Shown: in pieces, positions 53,021 to 63,528 of the stretch | How the letters are laid out: every line of letters starts with the position of its first letter | Numbering within the stretch: position 1 is the stretch's first letter | Source of the DNA: Streptomyces griseus subsp. griseus | GTDB taxonomy: Bacteria > Actinomycetota > Actinomycetes > Streptomycetales > Streptomycetaceae | Direction of reading: 5' to 3' | Assembly: GCF_003610995.1 (NCBI RefSeq) | Contig: NZ_CP032543.1 | Span: 1 to 64,000 of the forward strand | Length of the DNA: 64,000 nt | The notes under the pieces: generated by a model | What the model saw: the letters and a program-made list of their open reading frames with translations, nothing else | Databases searched by the model: none | What the model was told of the DNA's origin: nothing | Position numbers and translations under genes: made by a program

Positions 53021-54552
53021 CGTCCTCGGGCGCCGAGGGCGGCGCCGTCCGGACGCCGCGTCTGCCCTCCGGTTTCCGTGTCGGAGACTGGCAGGTGGAC
53101 GCCGTCATCGGGTCGGGCGGCTGGGGGACCGTGTATGCGGCCCACGCGGTCGCCGACGGTGCCGTCGTGGCGGTGAAGGTGCTGCCGACCGGCGCGCTGG
53201 CACCCGGTCAGCGTGCCGCGCTCGGTGAACTGATCGCGCGCGAGGTGCGGTTCAGCACCGAGGCGGACCACCCCCATCTCGTACGGACGCACGCGGTGTG
53301 CACCGTGGACGCGCCGGACCTGCCGGAGCTGGACGGCGCCATGGCGCTCGTCATGGAACGGGCCGAGGCAAGTCTGCGGCAGGTGCTGGACGCCGCCGCG
53401 ACGGGCCGTCCGGTCCCGGACGCCGTGCGGATCCTGCGCGGCGTCGCCGCCGGACTCGCCCATATGCACGGCGCCGGCTGGGTGCATGGCGACCTCAAAC
53501 CCGCCAACGTGCTGCTGGGCGGGGACGGAGCGGTCTGGCTCGCCGACTTCGGCCTCGCCACCGAACTGGACGGCACCCACGCCTACGTTCCGCCGCTCGG
53601 CACGCTCGACCACGTGCCGCCCGAGTGGTGGTCCCAGCGCGCCGGGACGAACGGGACGATGGTGCGGCCGACCGCCGACATCTGGGCCTTCGGCGTCCTG
53701 GCCCATCAGGTGCTCACCGGTGGGCTCCACCCGTTTCCCGGCGCCACCGCCCGTGCACGCGCGCTCGCCTCGCAGGCCTACGCCCGCAGTACCGCGCCCC
53801 TGCGTCTGGACGCCGGGATCGATGAGCGCTGGCGCCGGCTCATCGGGGACTGTCTGGTGCCCGATCACTCCGGCCGCCTGCGGCATACCGCCGCGAGCGT
53901 GTCCGCCCGCATCGAGCGGCTGGCGAGCCCGCGTCGTCGGCGTCGCCTGCTGCCGGTCGCCGTGCTGCTGGCGACGGTGCCGGCTGCCGTCATCGCGGGG
54001 GCCGCGCTGCTCGGGGGCGGCGAAGAGGAGGACGAGGACCGGGGGCGGGGCGCGCCAGCGGCCGTCACCGAGGCGGGCAGCCCGGTCGCCGGGGGCATCC
54101 CGGCGGACTCCGACGTGCCCGAGGCTCTGCGGCCGATCATCGTGAAGGCCGCTCAGCGCTGTACCGACGCGGAGGTCACGCCCGTGTTTCTCGCCGCCAT
54201 GCTCAAGGCGGAGAGCGGGTTCGACGTGGACGCGGAGCGCCCGGCGAGCGAGGAGTACGGCATCGCCATGTGGACGCCCTCGGTGTTCCGAGCGTGGGCG
54301 GTCGACGGAGACGGTGACGGCGACAAGGACTACCGGTCGCCGCCGGACGCGATCGCCACGATGTCGCTGTACGTGTGCTGGCTCGACCAGCAGTTCAAGA
54401 GGGCAGGCATGCCCGTGGAGGACCTGCCCGCTCTGATGGCGGCCGGTTACCGCACGAGCGACCGCACCGTCATCACGGAGGGCGGCGTCCCCGAACAGGT
54501 GCGGCCCCACGTCGACACAGTGCTCCGCCACCTCGCCGACTATCAGCGGTGA
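53017..54552 (+). CDS. Ser/Thr protein kinase fused to an extracellular transglycosylase-like domain
   Basis: 511 residues. Kinase: GSGGWGTVYAAH (P-loop), VAVKVL (Lys), HGDLKPANVLLG (catalytic Asp; HGD in place of HRD) and ADFGLAT. The activation segment ends in PPEWWS. After a basic stretch (RRRRRLLPV) a transmembrane helix (about residues 310-330) leads to an outside domain with MLKAESGFDVDAE and EYGIAMWTPSVFRAW, the SLT-type lytic transglycosylase pattern with a catalytic Glu. This links kinase control inside to a peptidoglycan-active or peptidoglycan-sensing domain outside. Confidence 0.8.
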   Translation: MTSSGAEGGAVRTPRLPSGFRVGDWQVDAVIGSGGWGTVYAAHAVADGAVVAVKVLPTGALAPGQRAALGELIAREVRFSTEADHPHLVRTHAVCTVDAPDLPELDGAMALVMERAEASLRQVLDAAATGRPVPDAVRILRGVAAGLAHMHGAGWVHGDLKPANVLLGGDGAVWLADFGLATELDGTHAYVPPLGTLDHVPPEWWSQRAGTNGTMVRPTADIWAFGVLAHQVLTGGLHPFPGATARARALASQAYARSTAPLRLDAGIDERWRRLIGDCLVPDHSGRLRHTAASVSARIERLASPRRRRRLLPVAVLLATVPAAVIAGAALLGGGEEEDEDRGRGAPAAVTEAGSPVAGGIPADSDVPEALRPIIVKAAQRCTDAEVTPVFLAAMLKAESGFDVDAERPASEEYGIAMWTPSVFRAWAVDGDGDGDKDYRSPPDAIATMSLYVCWLDQQFKRAGMPVEDLPALMAAGYRTSDRTVITEGGVPEQVRPHVDTVLRHLADYQR

Positions 54553-54579
54553 GGCGGCGGAGCCGTCGCGCGGGGCTGT

Positions 54580-55725
54580 TCAGCAGTCCTTGACATCCGG
54601 CATCTTGTTGCCCGGTGAGTTGACGTAGATGTTGGAGATCCAGCCGTCGTACTGGGGCAGGTACGCCCACCACTCGTTGGTGTAGGGCGGTACGTTCACC
54701 ACCTCGCCCCTGGCCTGGCATCCCACCAACACCTCCACTCCCGAGGGAAGTTGGGTGATCAGGGCGTTCCCCGTACCAGGACCGGGGCGGACGTTCACAT
54801 GATCGCTCCACGTGCCGTACCGCCACCCCGCAGGCCGCGAGGCTCCGGGAACGTTCAGGGAACGGGCCAGCCGGCCGATGTCCGTGTACGCCTTCCCGTA
54901 CGGCGTGCCGACGGGATGGAGCGTGAACACGGCCACGATGGACCGGTCACCGACGCCGACGGTGCCGGTGCTGTGCAACGCCGGCCGGGCCAGATCCACG
55001 TCCGTGGCGGCGGCCGGTCCCGCGCTCCTGGTACGTGCCTTTGCAGCGGTGCGCGGCGTGCCGCAGGTTCCCTTCTCGTACGAGGATCCCGACCAGCCCT
55101 GTTTCACCGCCCAGGGTTTCTCGAAGGCCCCGGCGATGCCGAAGTGCTGGTCGAAACCGTCCGTGGCACAGCGCGTGGACTGGCGCAGGTTGCCCAGCAC
55201 GAAGTCGCGCACGGGAGAGGGCGCCGAGTCCAGGAGGTATCGGTAGATCGTCACCGTGTCGCGCGCGGAGAGCGCCGTGTAGCCCCAGTAGCCCTCGTAC
55301 CCGCCGGGCGGCGGCGCCGTGTCTCTAAGGCCGAGGCGGTCGACCATGCGCGTGATGATCGCCGCACCACCGCGGTCTGACCAGTAGGCGCTGGCCGCGC
55401 CGTCGTCGCTGGCGCGCAGCATCGGCTCCAGCCAGACCCGGTCGGAGTCCGGCACGGCGTGGTCAAGGCCCCAGAGGTGGTCCAGCGCGAGCAGCACCTT
55501 GACGACCGACGCGGAGCGGAAGCGGGTGCTCGTGTTGAGCTGCTCGGTGAAGGCGCCGGTCTGCCGGTCGAAGACGGCGACGCCGGCGCTGACACCGGCG
55601 GGCACCTCGGCGGACGCAGCGGCGGGACGGGCCGGTCCCGCCGGGGCGGCGGCAGTCGCGGAGCCCGCCGCGCCGCCTGTCAGCAGCAGCGCGGCGGACA
55701 CGGCGGCAAGACGATGGTGCCTCAC
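54580..55725 (-). CDS. secreted class A beta-lactamase-like serine hydrolase with SH3 domain
   Basis: 381 residues from the GTG at 55725. A Sec signal (LAAVSAALLLTGGAAGSATA) is followed by the serine hydrolase fold with SVVK (Ser73, Lys76). The C-terminal SH3b region (VNVRPGPGTGNALITQLPSG, EWWAYLPQYDGWISNIYV) probably binds the cell wall. It overlaps the stop of the upstream gene (GTGA). It is more likely a peptidoglycan hydrolase or enzyme homologue than a drug-resistance beta-lactamase. Confidence 0.75.
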   Translation of the reverse strand: MRHHRLAAVSAALLLTGGAAGSATAAAPAGPARPAAASAEVPAGVSAGVAVFDRQTGAFTEQLNTSTRFRSASVVKVLLALDHLWGLDHAVPDSDRVWLEPMLRASDDGAASAYWSDRGGAAIITRMVDRLGLRDTAPPPGGYEGYWGYTALSARDTVTIYRYLLDSAPSPVRDFVLGNLRQSTRCATDGFDQHFGIAGAFEKPWAVKQGWSGSSYEKGTCGTPRTAAKARTRSAGPAAATDVDLARPALHSTGTVGVGDRSIVAVFTLHPVGTPYGKAYTDIGRLARSLNVPGASRPAGWRYGTWSDHVNVRPGPGTGNALITQLPSGVEVLVGCQARGEVVNVPPYTNEWWAYLPQYDGWISNIYVNSPGNKMPDVKDC

Positions 55726-56099
55726 TGGTAGTGCTCCCTGAGGTGGAGCGAGTTGATCGGTGTCATGTCGACGTACCAGCCCTGCTGCGAGGGGATGGAT
55801 TCAGTGCAGTCCGTGTTGACGGACCTGCACAGCTCTGCGACGGCGCCGTCGTACTGGTTGTTGAAGACCCAGTGGTTGCCGAACTGGTTGTAGACGCGGT
55901 GGAAGCCGTAGGAGTAGAAGATGTGGCTGGGGTGCGGGTTGTTGACCGGAGTCACGTTCTCCGGGTAGATGCAGACGGCGCCGTAGGGACAGCCGTCCCA
56001 GGTGCCGCCCTCTGCCTGGGCCTGGGCGGCTCCGGTCAGAACGGCGGTGGCGGTGAAGGCGAGCGCGGCGGCGCCGCGCAGGATTCTGCGCACGGTCAT
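55722..56099 (-). CDS. small secreted Cys-containing protein (I36-inhibitor-like)
   Basis: 125 residues. Signal peptide (RRILRGAAALAFTATAVLTG) cut near AQAQA, then CPYGAVCIYP, the opening of peptidase-inhibitor I36-like proteins of Streptomyces, and two more Cys (ELCRSVNTDCTES), so two disulfides are likely. It is coupled to the next gene, the serine hydrolase, and may be its partner or inhibitor. Confidence 0.65.
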   Translation of the reverse strand: MTVRRILRGAAALAFTATAVLTGAAQAQAEGGTWDGCPYGAVCIYPENVTPVNNPHPSHIFYSYGFHRVYNQFGNHWVFNNQYDGAVAELCRSVNTDCTESIPSQQGWYVDMTPINSLHLREHYQ

Positions 56100-56141
56100 A
56101 CCTCTCGAGTGAATGCCGGGGGCGGGGACTGCGGGCTGGCT

Positions 56142-56630
56142 CTACCACCAGCCGGAGCAGCGGATCACGCCGTCGGACTTCAGTGAGCCGCAGACACGGA
56201 ACTGGTACTGCGGGTCGGTGCTGGTGCGGCGGAACGGTGTGGTCAGGCTCTGCCCGGCCGAGCGGACGGTGAAGGGCCCGCACTGCAGCCAGGGGGACAT
56301 GGCGTTCTGATCGCGGTCCCAGCCGTCGGCACGCCAGTCCATCCAGACGTTGTCGCCGGGCCGGGTCTGGCCGCTGATCTTCCCGAAGGCGATCTGCTGG
56401 CCGACGTAGGAGCCTTTCTCCAGCGTGATGCGGACACTGCCGAGGCTGAAGTCGGCGGGCTTGTCGGTGTCGCCCTCGGCGTTGTCAGGGTGGTCACGGA
56501 AACCGCGTGCACCGCTTTCGCAGTCGGAGGCCGAGGCGTGGGCGGGCTGTACCGGGTGCGCGACGAGGACGCCTGCGGTGACTGCGGTCAAGGCGGCGGC
56601 CGTGGCGAGAGTCGTGCGGAACGGGCGCAT
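56142..56630 (-). CDS. secreted hypothetical protein
   Basis: 162 residues from the ATG at 56630. Signal peptide (LATAAALTAVTAGVLVAHPV), then a beta-rich domain with VWMDWRADGWDRDQNAMSPW and four Cys that probably form two disulfides. It lies upstream of the two preceding secreted genes on the same strand, so the three may be one unit. Function unknown. Confidence 0.65.
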   Translation of the reverse strand: MRPFRTTLATAAALTAVTAGVLVAHPVQPAHASASDCESGARGFRDHPDNAEGDTDKPADFSLGSVRITLEKGSYVGQQIAFGKISGQTRPGDNVWMDWRADGWDRDQNAMSPWLQCGPFTVRSAGQSLTTPFRRTSTDPQYQFRVCGSLKSDGVIRCSGWW

Positions 56631-56748
56631 GAGAGCCGTCCCTTCCTGTCGGTGGAGGGTGGCCCGCAGCACCGCCGGGCCTGGAGGACGACGATAGGAA
56701 GGAGATCCGGCCGACGGTCCTGACGGATGTCAGGGTGGCGGCCGGGGC

Positions 56749-57732
56749 TCACCCCGACAGCAACGTGACCAGCGCCTCGCCCGAGGCCGTGCGCCTCGCC
56801 ACCACGTGCTGCCCTAGTCGCTCCCGGGTGATGAGCCCGGCCGCCTGGAGATGGCCGCAGTGGTAGGTCACGGTCGCCGGAGTGCAGTCGGATGCGGCGG
56901 CCAGGGAGCCCATGGTGCGCGGGCTCACCAGCTCTCGTAGGATCTTGGCCCTGAGCGCGCCGACCACGAGCTTGAGCCGGTCCTTTTCGACAGTGGTCTC
57001 CCGGGTGGTCCACAGCGTGTTCAGGCCGGGGACGGGATAGCCGAACCACACGACGTCGGACCGGTCGAAACTGAAGACGGAGGCGCCGTAGCCCGACACG
57101 ATCGGCACCAGAACCACGCGGCGGGCGCCTCGCTCGAACCTCTCAGGGTGCGGATCCGGCACGTACAGCGTCTCCCCGGCGAAACGGATCTTCGGGCCGA
57201 GCCCGGCGAGGACGCTCGGCAGGGCGTTGCTGACGACGGCCACCCCCACACGCTCGGTCTCCTGGTCGAGCAGGGAACCGGCACGCGCCCAGATGGGTCC
57301 GAAGGCTTCCCACATGGTTGTGAGGAGGGCCGCGTACGCGTGGATGAAAGCCTTCGGCCGGTCGACGACCGACTGCCACTGCCCAGGGACCGTCCCCCCG
57401 AAGTCCGTTTCCAGCTCCTGCGACAGCTGTGAGGGCGGGACGTCAGCCAGCCGTTCCAGCTGGACGCGGAGATCGGTCTCCCACAGCGGTGCCGTCGGCG
57501 TGAGGCAGTCGGGAACCATCGAGTACTCCCGGGCGAACAACGGCCGCAGCACCGCCTCCGCGCCCTCGGGCACCGCAGAGCGCAGCAGACGCCGCCAGGC
57601 GGGGAGCACCCCTTGGGAGCGACCGCCCAGCGCATCCGCGACGAGCGACATCAGGGTGACGCCGGGCTGCGCCACGACGGACACCGGCGCTGTCTCCAAC
57701 GGCCCCAGAGACAACTCGGAGAACCGGCCCAT
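56749..57732 (-). CDS. ArsR-like winged-helix regulator
   Basis: 327 residues from the ATG at 57732. The C-terminal 80 residues form a winged helix (SPRTMGSLAAASDCTPATVT then YHCGHLQAAGLITRERLGQH) typical of ArsR-like regulators in Streptomyces with a long N-terminal domain of unknown ligand. The gene reads away from the serine hydrolase at 58140 and shares its promoter region. Confidence 0.75.
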   Translation of the reverse strand: MGRFSELSLGPLETAPVSVVAQPGVTLMSLVADALGGRSQGVLPAWRRLLRSAVPEGAEAVLRPLFAREYSMVPDCLTPTAPLWETDLRVQLERLADVPPSQLSQELETDFGGTVPGQWQSVVDRPKAFIHAYAALLTTMWEAFGPIWARAGSLLDQETERVGVAVVSNALPSVLAGLGPKIRFAGETLYVPDPHPERFERGARRVVLVPIVSGYGASVFSFDRSDVVWFGYPVPGLNTLWTTRETTVEKDRLKLVVGALRAKILRELVSPRTMGSLAAASDCTPATVTYHCGHLQAAGLITRERLGQHVVARRTASGEALVTLLSG

Positions 57733-57878
57733 GAACACTCCCGTTGACGACGAGCACCTCTTGGGACGCACATGTCCCGGCAGAGGTTCCTGAGAGCCGC
57801 GGCGAAGCGGCCGGCCGGAACATGCTTTGAAGTTCCTCGAAATGCTGGGCCGCGCCGTCGGCGGTGAACAGAATGTAA

Positions 57879-59387
<1,509 letters not shown>

Positions 59388-59442
59388 GGCCGACCCGGGA
59401 TTGTCGGTGACGGGTGGCAGACTCCGAGGCCGGAGCGAACAG

Positions 59443-59890
59443 GTGCGTTTGAGGGACGTCGAAGTGGACGACTTGGAAGTGTTCTTGACGCAGGAACACG
59501 ACCCGGAGGCCGGGTGGCGGTCGAAGCTCCCGCTCAGGGAGCGGGATGCCTTCATGACTCACTGAAAGACCAGGGTCCTCGCGGACCCGACTGACTTCGT
59601 ACAGGCGGTCACGGTCGACGGGGAGCTGGCGGGCAACTCTGTGGCGTGGTGGGACGAGGGCCGGCGCTTCATCGGCTACTGGTTCGGCCGGCAGCACGGG
59701 CAAGGGGGTCGGCACACGGGCGCTCGGGCTCTTCCTGGAGCAGGAGAAGACCCGCCCTCTGTACGCCGACCCCTTCCTCGGGAACACCGGCTCCGCGCGC
59801 CTGCTGAAGAGGCACGGCTTCCGGCGCACCGAGACGGTCTGGCACGGCGAGAACGAGCACATCATGCTGGTGCTCGACGAGGACCGCTGA
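59443..59890 (+). pseudogene. GNAT acetyltransferase, stop and frameshift
   Basis: From a GTG: VRLRDVEVDDLEVFLTQEHD, then DAFMTH followed by an in-frame TGA where a Trp is expected. It continues with DFVQAVTVDGELAGNSVAWW, a frameshift near 59700, and GTRALGLFLEQEKTRPLYAD to the end. All acetyltransferase parts are there but not in one frame. Confidence 0.65.
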
Positions 59891-60168
59891 CGTGTCTGAG
59901 CCGTCCGGCGCAATGACACGGGCCGTCTCCGACAGGCGAGTGCCCGGGCCGGAGCCGCGCTCGGTGTCGCGACGGAGGCTCAGCGGCTTCACGCCGAGGG
60001 CCCTAACGAGTCGCCGGCATGTGTCCGAGCCGCGGCTGGGGTCGCACAGGACCACGTCCGGGCGGCCCGGCCAGCAGGGCGTCATCCCGTCGGGGAGCCC
60101 CTGACACCGCCCTCGACTCGGCGTCGGCATCCTGCGGCTTCTGCCGAGCCACCCACGCCTTCGGATCA

Positions 60169-60354
60169 TCAGTCCCGGAGTGATCCGGCCACCTCGAAGA
60201 TCATTCCGTCAGGCCCCAAGGCGAGCAAGGCCTGTCGCGAGACGGGAAGACACCGCCAACGCGTCGCGGTCTCCTGCCGCCTGGCCTTCAGTCGCCCGGT
60301 CAGGAATCGCAGAGTGCGGCTGGACAGATCAATCGCCGACGGGCAGACAAGCAC
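60169..60354 (-). pseudogene. transposase N-terminal remnant
   Basis: SSRTLRFLTGRLKARRQETA and RWRCLPVSRQALLALG match the N-terminal helix-turn-helix region of IS5-type transposases with a leading cysteine-poor DNA-binding part. The catalytic part is missing. Between 59891 and 60168 a weak minus-strand frame (VRALGVKPLSLRRDTERGSG) resembles another transposase fragment. Confidence 0.4.
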
Positions 60355-60510
60355 GCGAAGCTCCTGGCAGACACGGGTGATCTTGGTCGAGAACCCGTCC
60401 AGGAGGAGCTTCCCCGTTGCGCAGGCCCGACCAACTCGCGGTCGTCGCGGCCAGCTTGGAAAGAGCTCAGTAGATCAAGAACAAGCTGAGGAGCAGACCG
60501 GCCTGAAGGC

Positions 60511-60843
60511 TCACGTACCGTTCGCGTTCCCCGCGAACGCGAGCGAGCCGAGAAAACGCGTCTGTTCGTTCTCTACCGTGGCATCCAGCTCGCCCATCGC
60601 CACCAGGGTGCGAGGATCGCTGAGTGTCATGGCATTGAGCGCGCGCTCCAGGTGGCCCTGGTCCTCGATCTCCCACAGGTTGAATGCCTCGTACAGCGGT
60701 CCGACCTGCGTCACCGTGCCCGCAACCAGCGAGATGCCTTGCGCTTCGAAGAGTTCACGGATAGTCACCATGGCGGCTTCGTAGCGCGCCAGATTCGCGA
60801 AACCGTACTTGAGTTGGAGCTGCGCCAGCATGTAGCTGCTCAT
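60511..60843 (-). CDS. NIPSNAP-family-like protein
   Basis: 110 residues from the ATG at 60843; an ATG at 60882 adds 13. Ferredoxin-like fold: MLAQLQLKYGFANLARYEAA, then QVGPLYEAFNLWEIEDQGHL. Follows the MerR gene on the same strand after 76 bases, and is the likely target of that regulator. Substrate or ligand unknown. Confidence 0.65.
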   Translation of the reverse strand: MSSYMLAQLQLKYGFANLARYEAAMVTIRELFEAQGISLVAGTVTQVGPLYEAFNLWEIEDQGHLERALNAMTLSDPRTLVAMGELDATVENEQTRFLGSLAFAGNANGT

Positions 60844-60919
60844 CTGTCTGCCATTCCCGAGGGGAGCTGTCGAGGCATTCACCAGGAAGGTAGACGTTCA
60901 CACTGGCGTGAAGGTCAAG

Positions 60920-61414
60920 TCACTTGTTGCCGGTCACCGCGTTCAGTACGGCTTCCAGCCCCGTCAGCTTCGAACGCAGTTCCTCCACTTCATGTGAGAG
61001 TTCGGCGTGCCGCGTACGCAGCAGAGCCTCGACCCGGGGTGCGGAGTCGGGGAGTTTCCACTCCTGCACCACCGTACGGATCAGGTCGCTCGGCAGGCCC
61101 GCGCCGTACAGACGCTGGATAAACCCGACGCAGTCAGCGTCTTTGGCCTGGTACCTGCGGTGCCCCACGGCATTGCGCGACGGGAGCAGGAGACCTTGCT
61201 CCTCGTAGTACCGCAGTGACCGCGTGCTCACTTGGCACCGGTGAGCCAGTTCACCGATCGACAGGGACACGGGGTCCGAATCGGAGTCCCACTCGAGACC
61301 TGGCTCGGAGTCCGATTTGAAACCGTGCGCCGACCTGCTACCGCACGGCCAGAGGGCCGTTGGAGGCGCCACAGCGCCATCTCCGGATGGGGCATTCGAA
61401 GCAGTGGAACGCAT
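60920..61414 (-). CDS. MerR-family regulator
   Basis: 164 residues from 61414. HTH with LSIGELAHRCQVSTRSLRYY and EEQGLLLPSRNAVGHRRY, then a coiled-coil dimerisation helix (HAELSHEVEELRSKLTGLEA). The first 50 residues are variable and may not be translated. Without Cys ligands for metal, the signal is probably organic. It precedes the NIPSNAP-like gene. Confidence 0.8.
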   Translation of the reverse strand: MRSTASNAPSGDGAVAPPTALWPCGSRSAHGFKSDSEPGLEWDSDSDPVSLSIGELAHRCQVSTRSLRYYEEQGLLLPSRNAVGHRRYQAKDADCVGFIQRLYGAGLPSDLIRTVVQEWKLPDSAPRVEALLRTRHAELSHEVEELRSKLTGLEAVLNAVTGNK

Positions 61415-61476
61415 AGGAAAACTCTAGCCTCCCATCGGTTGGTTCCGTCAGGTACGCCGGTCGGGCGGGTGCGGGC

Positions 61477-63006
61477 TCAATCCGTTGCGAGACGTGCCTC
61501 AGTCGAATGGGCCTGGTTGGTGGTTGATGAGGCAGGGTCAAGGTCGGAGAAGTCGGTGCGGATCAACAGGGTCTCGTCCGTGTCCGGCAGGTTCTTCACG
61601 GGTCCTCCCTGTGCGGGCGGGCCCGGGGAGGCGGAGGGCTCGGCCACCGGCTCCCCGTCGCGCCAGACGACGGTGCCGTCGGCACGGCACAGGACCACTC
61701 CGCCCTCCTCGACACGCAGTTCGTCGGCTGGTCCGCCCAGCGGCGGGCGGTCGTCGCCGAGAACGCGCAGCATGCCGTCCTCGTCGAGCCGTAGTCCGGG
61801 CTCGGCCGTCTCGCCGAGGTGCGCGTACCAGAGCCAGGTCTGGTCGGCCCCGAACAGAACGAGGCGGCGTTCGTCCCAGTGTCCGAGCACGGTGTTTCCG
61901 TCGGGGGAGGTGAGGGAGTGCCGTCCGAGTGTCTGTCCTCGGCGCAGCACGGCACCCCGCGGGGCGTCGGCCGTGGGTCCGTGGCATGCCGTGTGTGTGC
62001 CGGTTGACCACACCGGCCGGCCGTCCTCGTCATGCAGTTCGGCACGGCCGTCATCACCGACGACGAGCCGGCGGGCTCCCGAACCGGACGGGCCGGAGCT
62101 CCACACCGGGACACCATGGGTGTTGCGGACGGAGAGGACACCGTCCTCGGAGAGCTCGGCCCATCCTCCGTCCACCCATCCCGTGCCGGTCGACCACACA
62201 GCCCGGCGCTCGGTGTGGCAGTACAGGGTCAGGTCGCCGTTGCCCTGGTGAGCCAGGGTGTGCGTACCTGCGGGAGACGTCAGGGACTGGTTGCGCAGGC
62301 GCCCTCCCGCCTCCAGCGCGGGCCCACCGAACGCGTAGGGCTCTCCCGGGGGGACCGGTCCATGCGGGCGCTGGGTGCCCTCGTGCCACAGGACGGTTCC
62401 GGCGGAGTCGACCAGGCACAGCATCAGGCTTTTGGATTTCGAACCACCCGCCAGGTGCCGGCGCCAGGTGAGCACGGTGTCTTCCTGTTCGAACCAGTCG
62501 ACCAGCGGACGGGTCAGCGCGTAGCTCCTACCCCCGCTCTTCCCGTACTCGCAGACCCGCAGCCAGCCGTCCTGCTCGCGGGCCACTGTCCGCCGCGTCT
62601 TCCCCTCCTTGACCAGATAGGTGTCGCCGGTGATGGCAGCTGCGGGCGCCGTGTCCCCCAGCGGCGTAGGGTCGGTGAGTCCGGTGCGTATGTTGCCCAG
62701 GCGGACGTGTGTGCGGTCCAGGAGTTCCAGCTCTCCGGCATCCGTGAGGACGAGGTACTGGGCCCCGGGCGCGGCGAAACCGGAGCGCCAGACCGTTTCG
62801 TCGTCCTGCCCGCCCTCGACGACGACCTCGTACCCGTGTCCGAGAAGCAGTTGTCCAGTTGCGCCCGCACGCCAGACGACCTGATCGCGGTCGGTGTCGG
62901 TGACCACGGCGACACCCTCCGAGTCGCACCGCAGCACGAACCTCTCCGAGGGGGAAATCAGCTGGACATCGGGGTAGAGACGCTCGAACATGGGCAGTTC
63001 ACGCAC
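61477..63006 (-). CDS. B-lectin-like repeat protein
   Basis: 509 residues, no signal peptide. At least six copies of a bulb-lectin-type pattern (sLxSPDGxxxLxxxxDGxLVLxxxxxxxxW) are visible, e.g. SLTSPAGTHTLAHQGNGDLT and LVVGDDGRAELHDEDGRPVW. Such repeats bind mannose in plant and bacterial lectins (B-lectin domain). Secretion would need another route. The C-terminal 50 residues are low-complexity. Function unknown. Confidence 0.7.
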   Translation of the reverse strand: MRELPMFERLYPDVQLISPSERFVLRCDSEGVAVVTDTDRDQVVWRAGATGQLLLGHGYEVVVEGGQDDETVWRSGFAAPGAQYLVLTDAGELELLDRTHVRLGNIRTGLTDPTPLGDTAPAAAITGDTYLVKEGKTRRTVAREQDGWLRVCEYGKSGGRSYALTRPLVDWFEQEDTVLTWRRHLAGGSKSKSLMLCLVDSAGTVLWHEGTQRPHGPVPPGEPYAFGGPALEAGGRLRNQSLTSPAGTHTLAHQGNGDLTLYCHTERRAVWSTGTGWVDGGWAELSEDGVLSVRNTHGVPVWSSGPSGSGARRLVVGDDGRAELHDEDGRPVWSTGTHTACHGPTADAPRGAVLRRGQTLGRHSLTSPDGNTVLGHWDERRLVLFGADQTWLWYAHLGETAEPGLRLDEDGMLRVLGDDRPPLGGPADELRVEEGGVVLCRADGTVVWRDGEPVAEPSASPGPPAQGGPVKNLPDTDETLLIRTDFSDLDPASSTTNQAHSTEARLATD

Positions 63007-63240
63007 AGGAACCCTCTTCTCCTACCGGGCGACGCCAGGTCATGGTGGCGCCGGTGAAACGGATTCTGCCGGACGCTGGTGACAACGGGCCTACGTGGCC
63101 CGTCGGCTCCCGCCCTGCGGTCGGCGGTCTGGCGTCAGGCCTGCTTTGCCGCCGAGCCCGGCCGGGACACCGGAAGCGGAGGTGGAGCCGACGTTGGCCC
63201 GGCTCGGGACGCTGCCGGGCACTGACGGCACGTCACCGGC

Positions 63241-63528
63241 CTAGGCGGCGCCGCGCGAGTACGCAAGGCGCGTGGGCGAAGCGGCACCACCCGGCCGGCC
63301 AAGCGGTCCTGGAATCGATCCCGCGTCCAGAGCCTCGGATCCAGCCAGTGGTCCGTGCTCCGCCAGTTCGGCGATGGCGTCCCGGCCGGTCAGCGCGATC
63401 TCGTGGCGGAGCGGCGAACAGCGTCCGCAGTCGTCGCTGAGTGAGACCGGGCGGATGCCCCCTGGCAGGGGGAGATTCCGAGCCTGCCCATCGCTCGCAC
63501 CGCTCTGTTCCATCAGAGCCTTGGGCAC
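63241..63528 (-). CDS. small hypothetical protein
   Basis: 95 residues, start uncertain. The frame reads LPLPGGIRPVSLSDDCGRCS and PLRHEIALTGRDAIAELAEH, which looks like real protein with a CGRC pair. No family recognised. It may be the C-terminal part of a larger gene. Confidence 0.35.
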   Translation of the reverse strand: MPKALMEQSGASDGQARNLPLPGGIRPVSLSDDCGRCSPLRHEIALTGRDAIAELAEHGPLAGSEALDAGSIPGPLGRPGGAASPTRLAYSRGAA

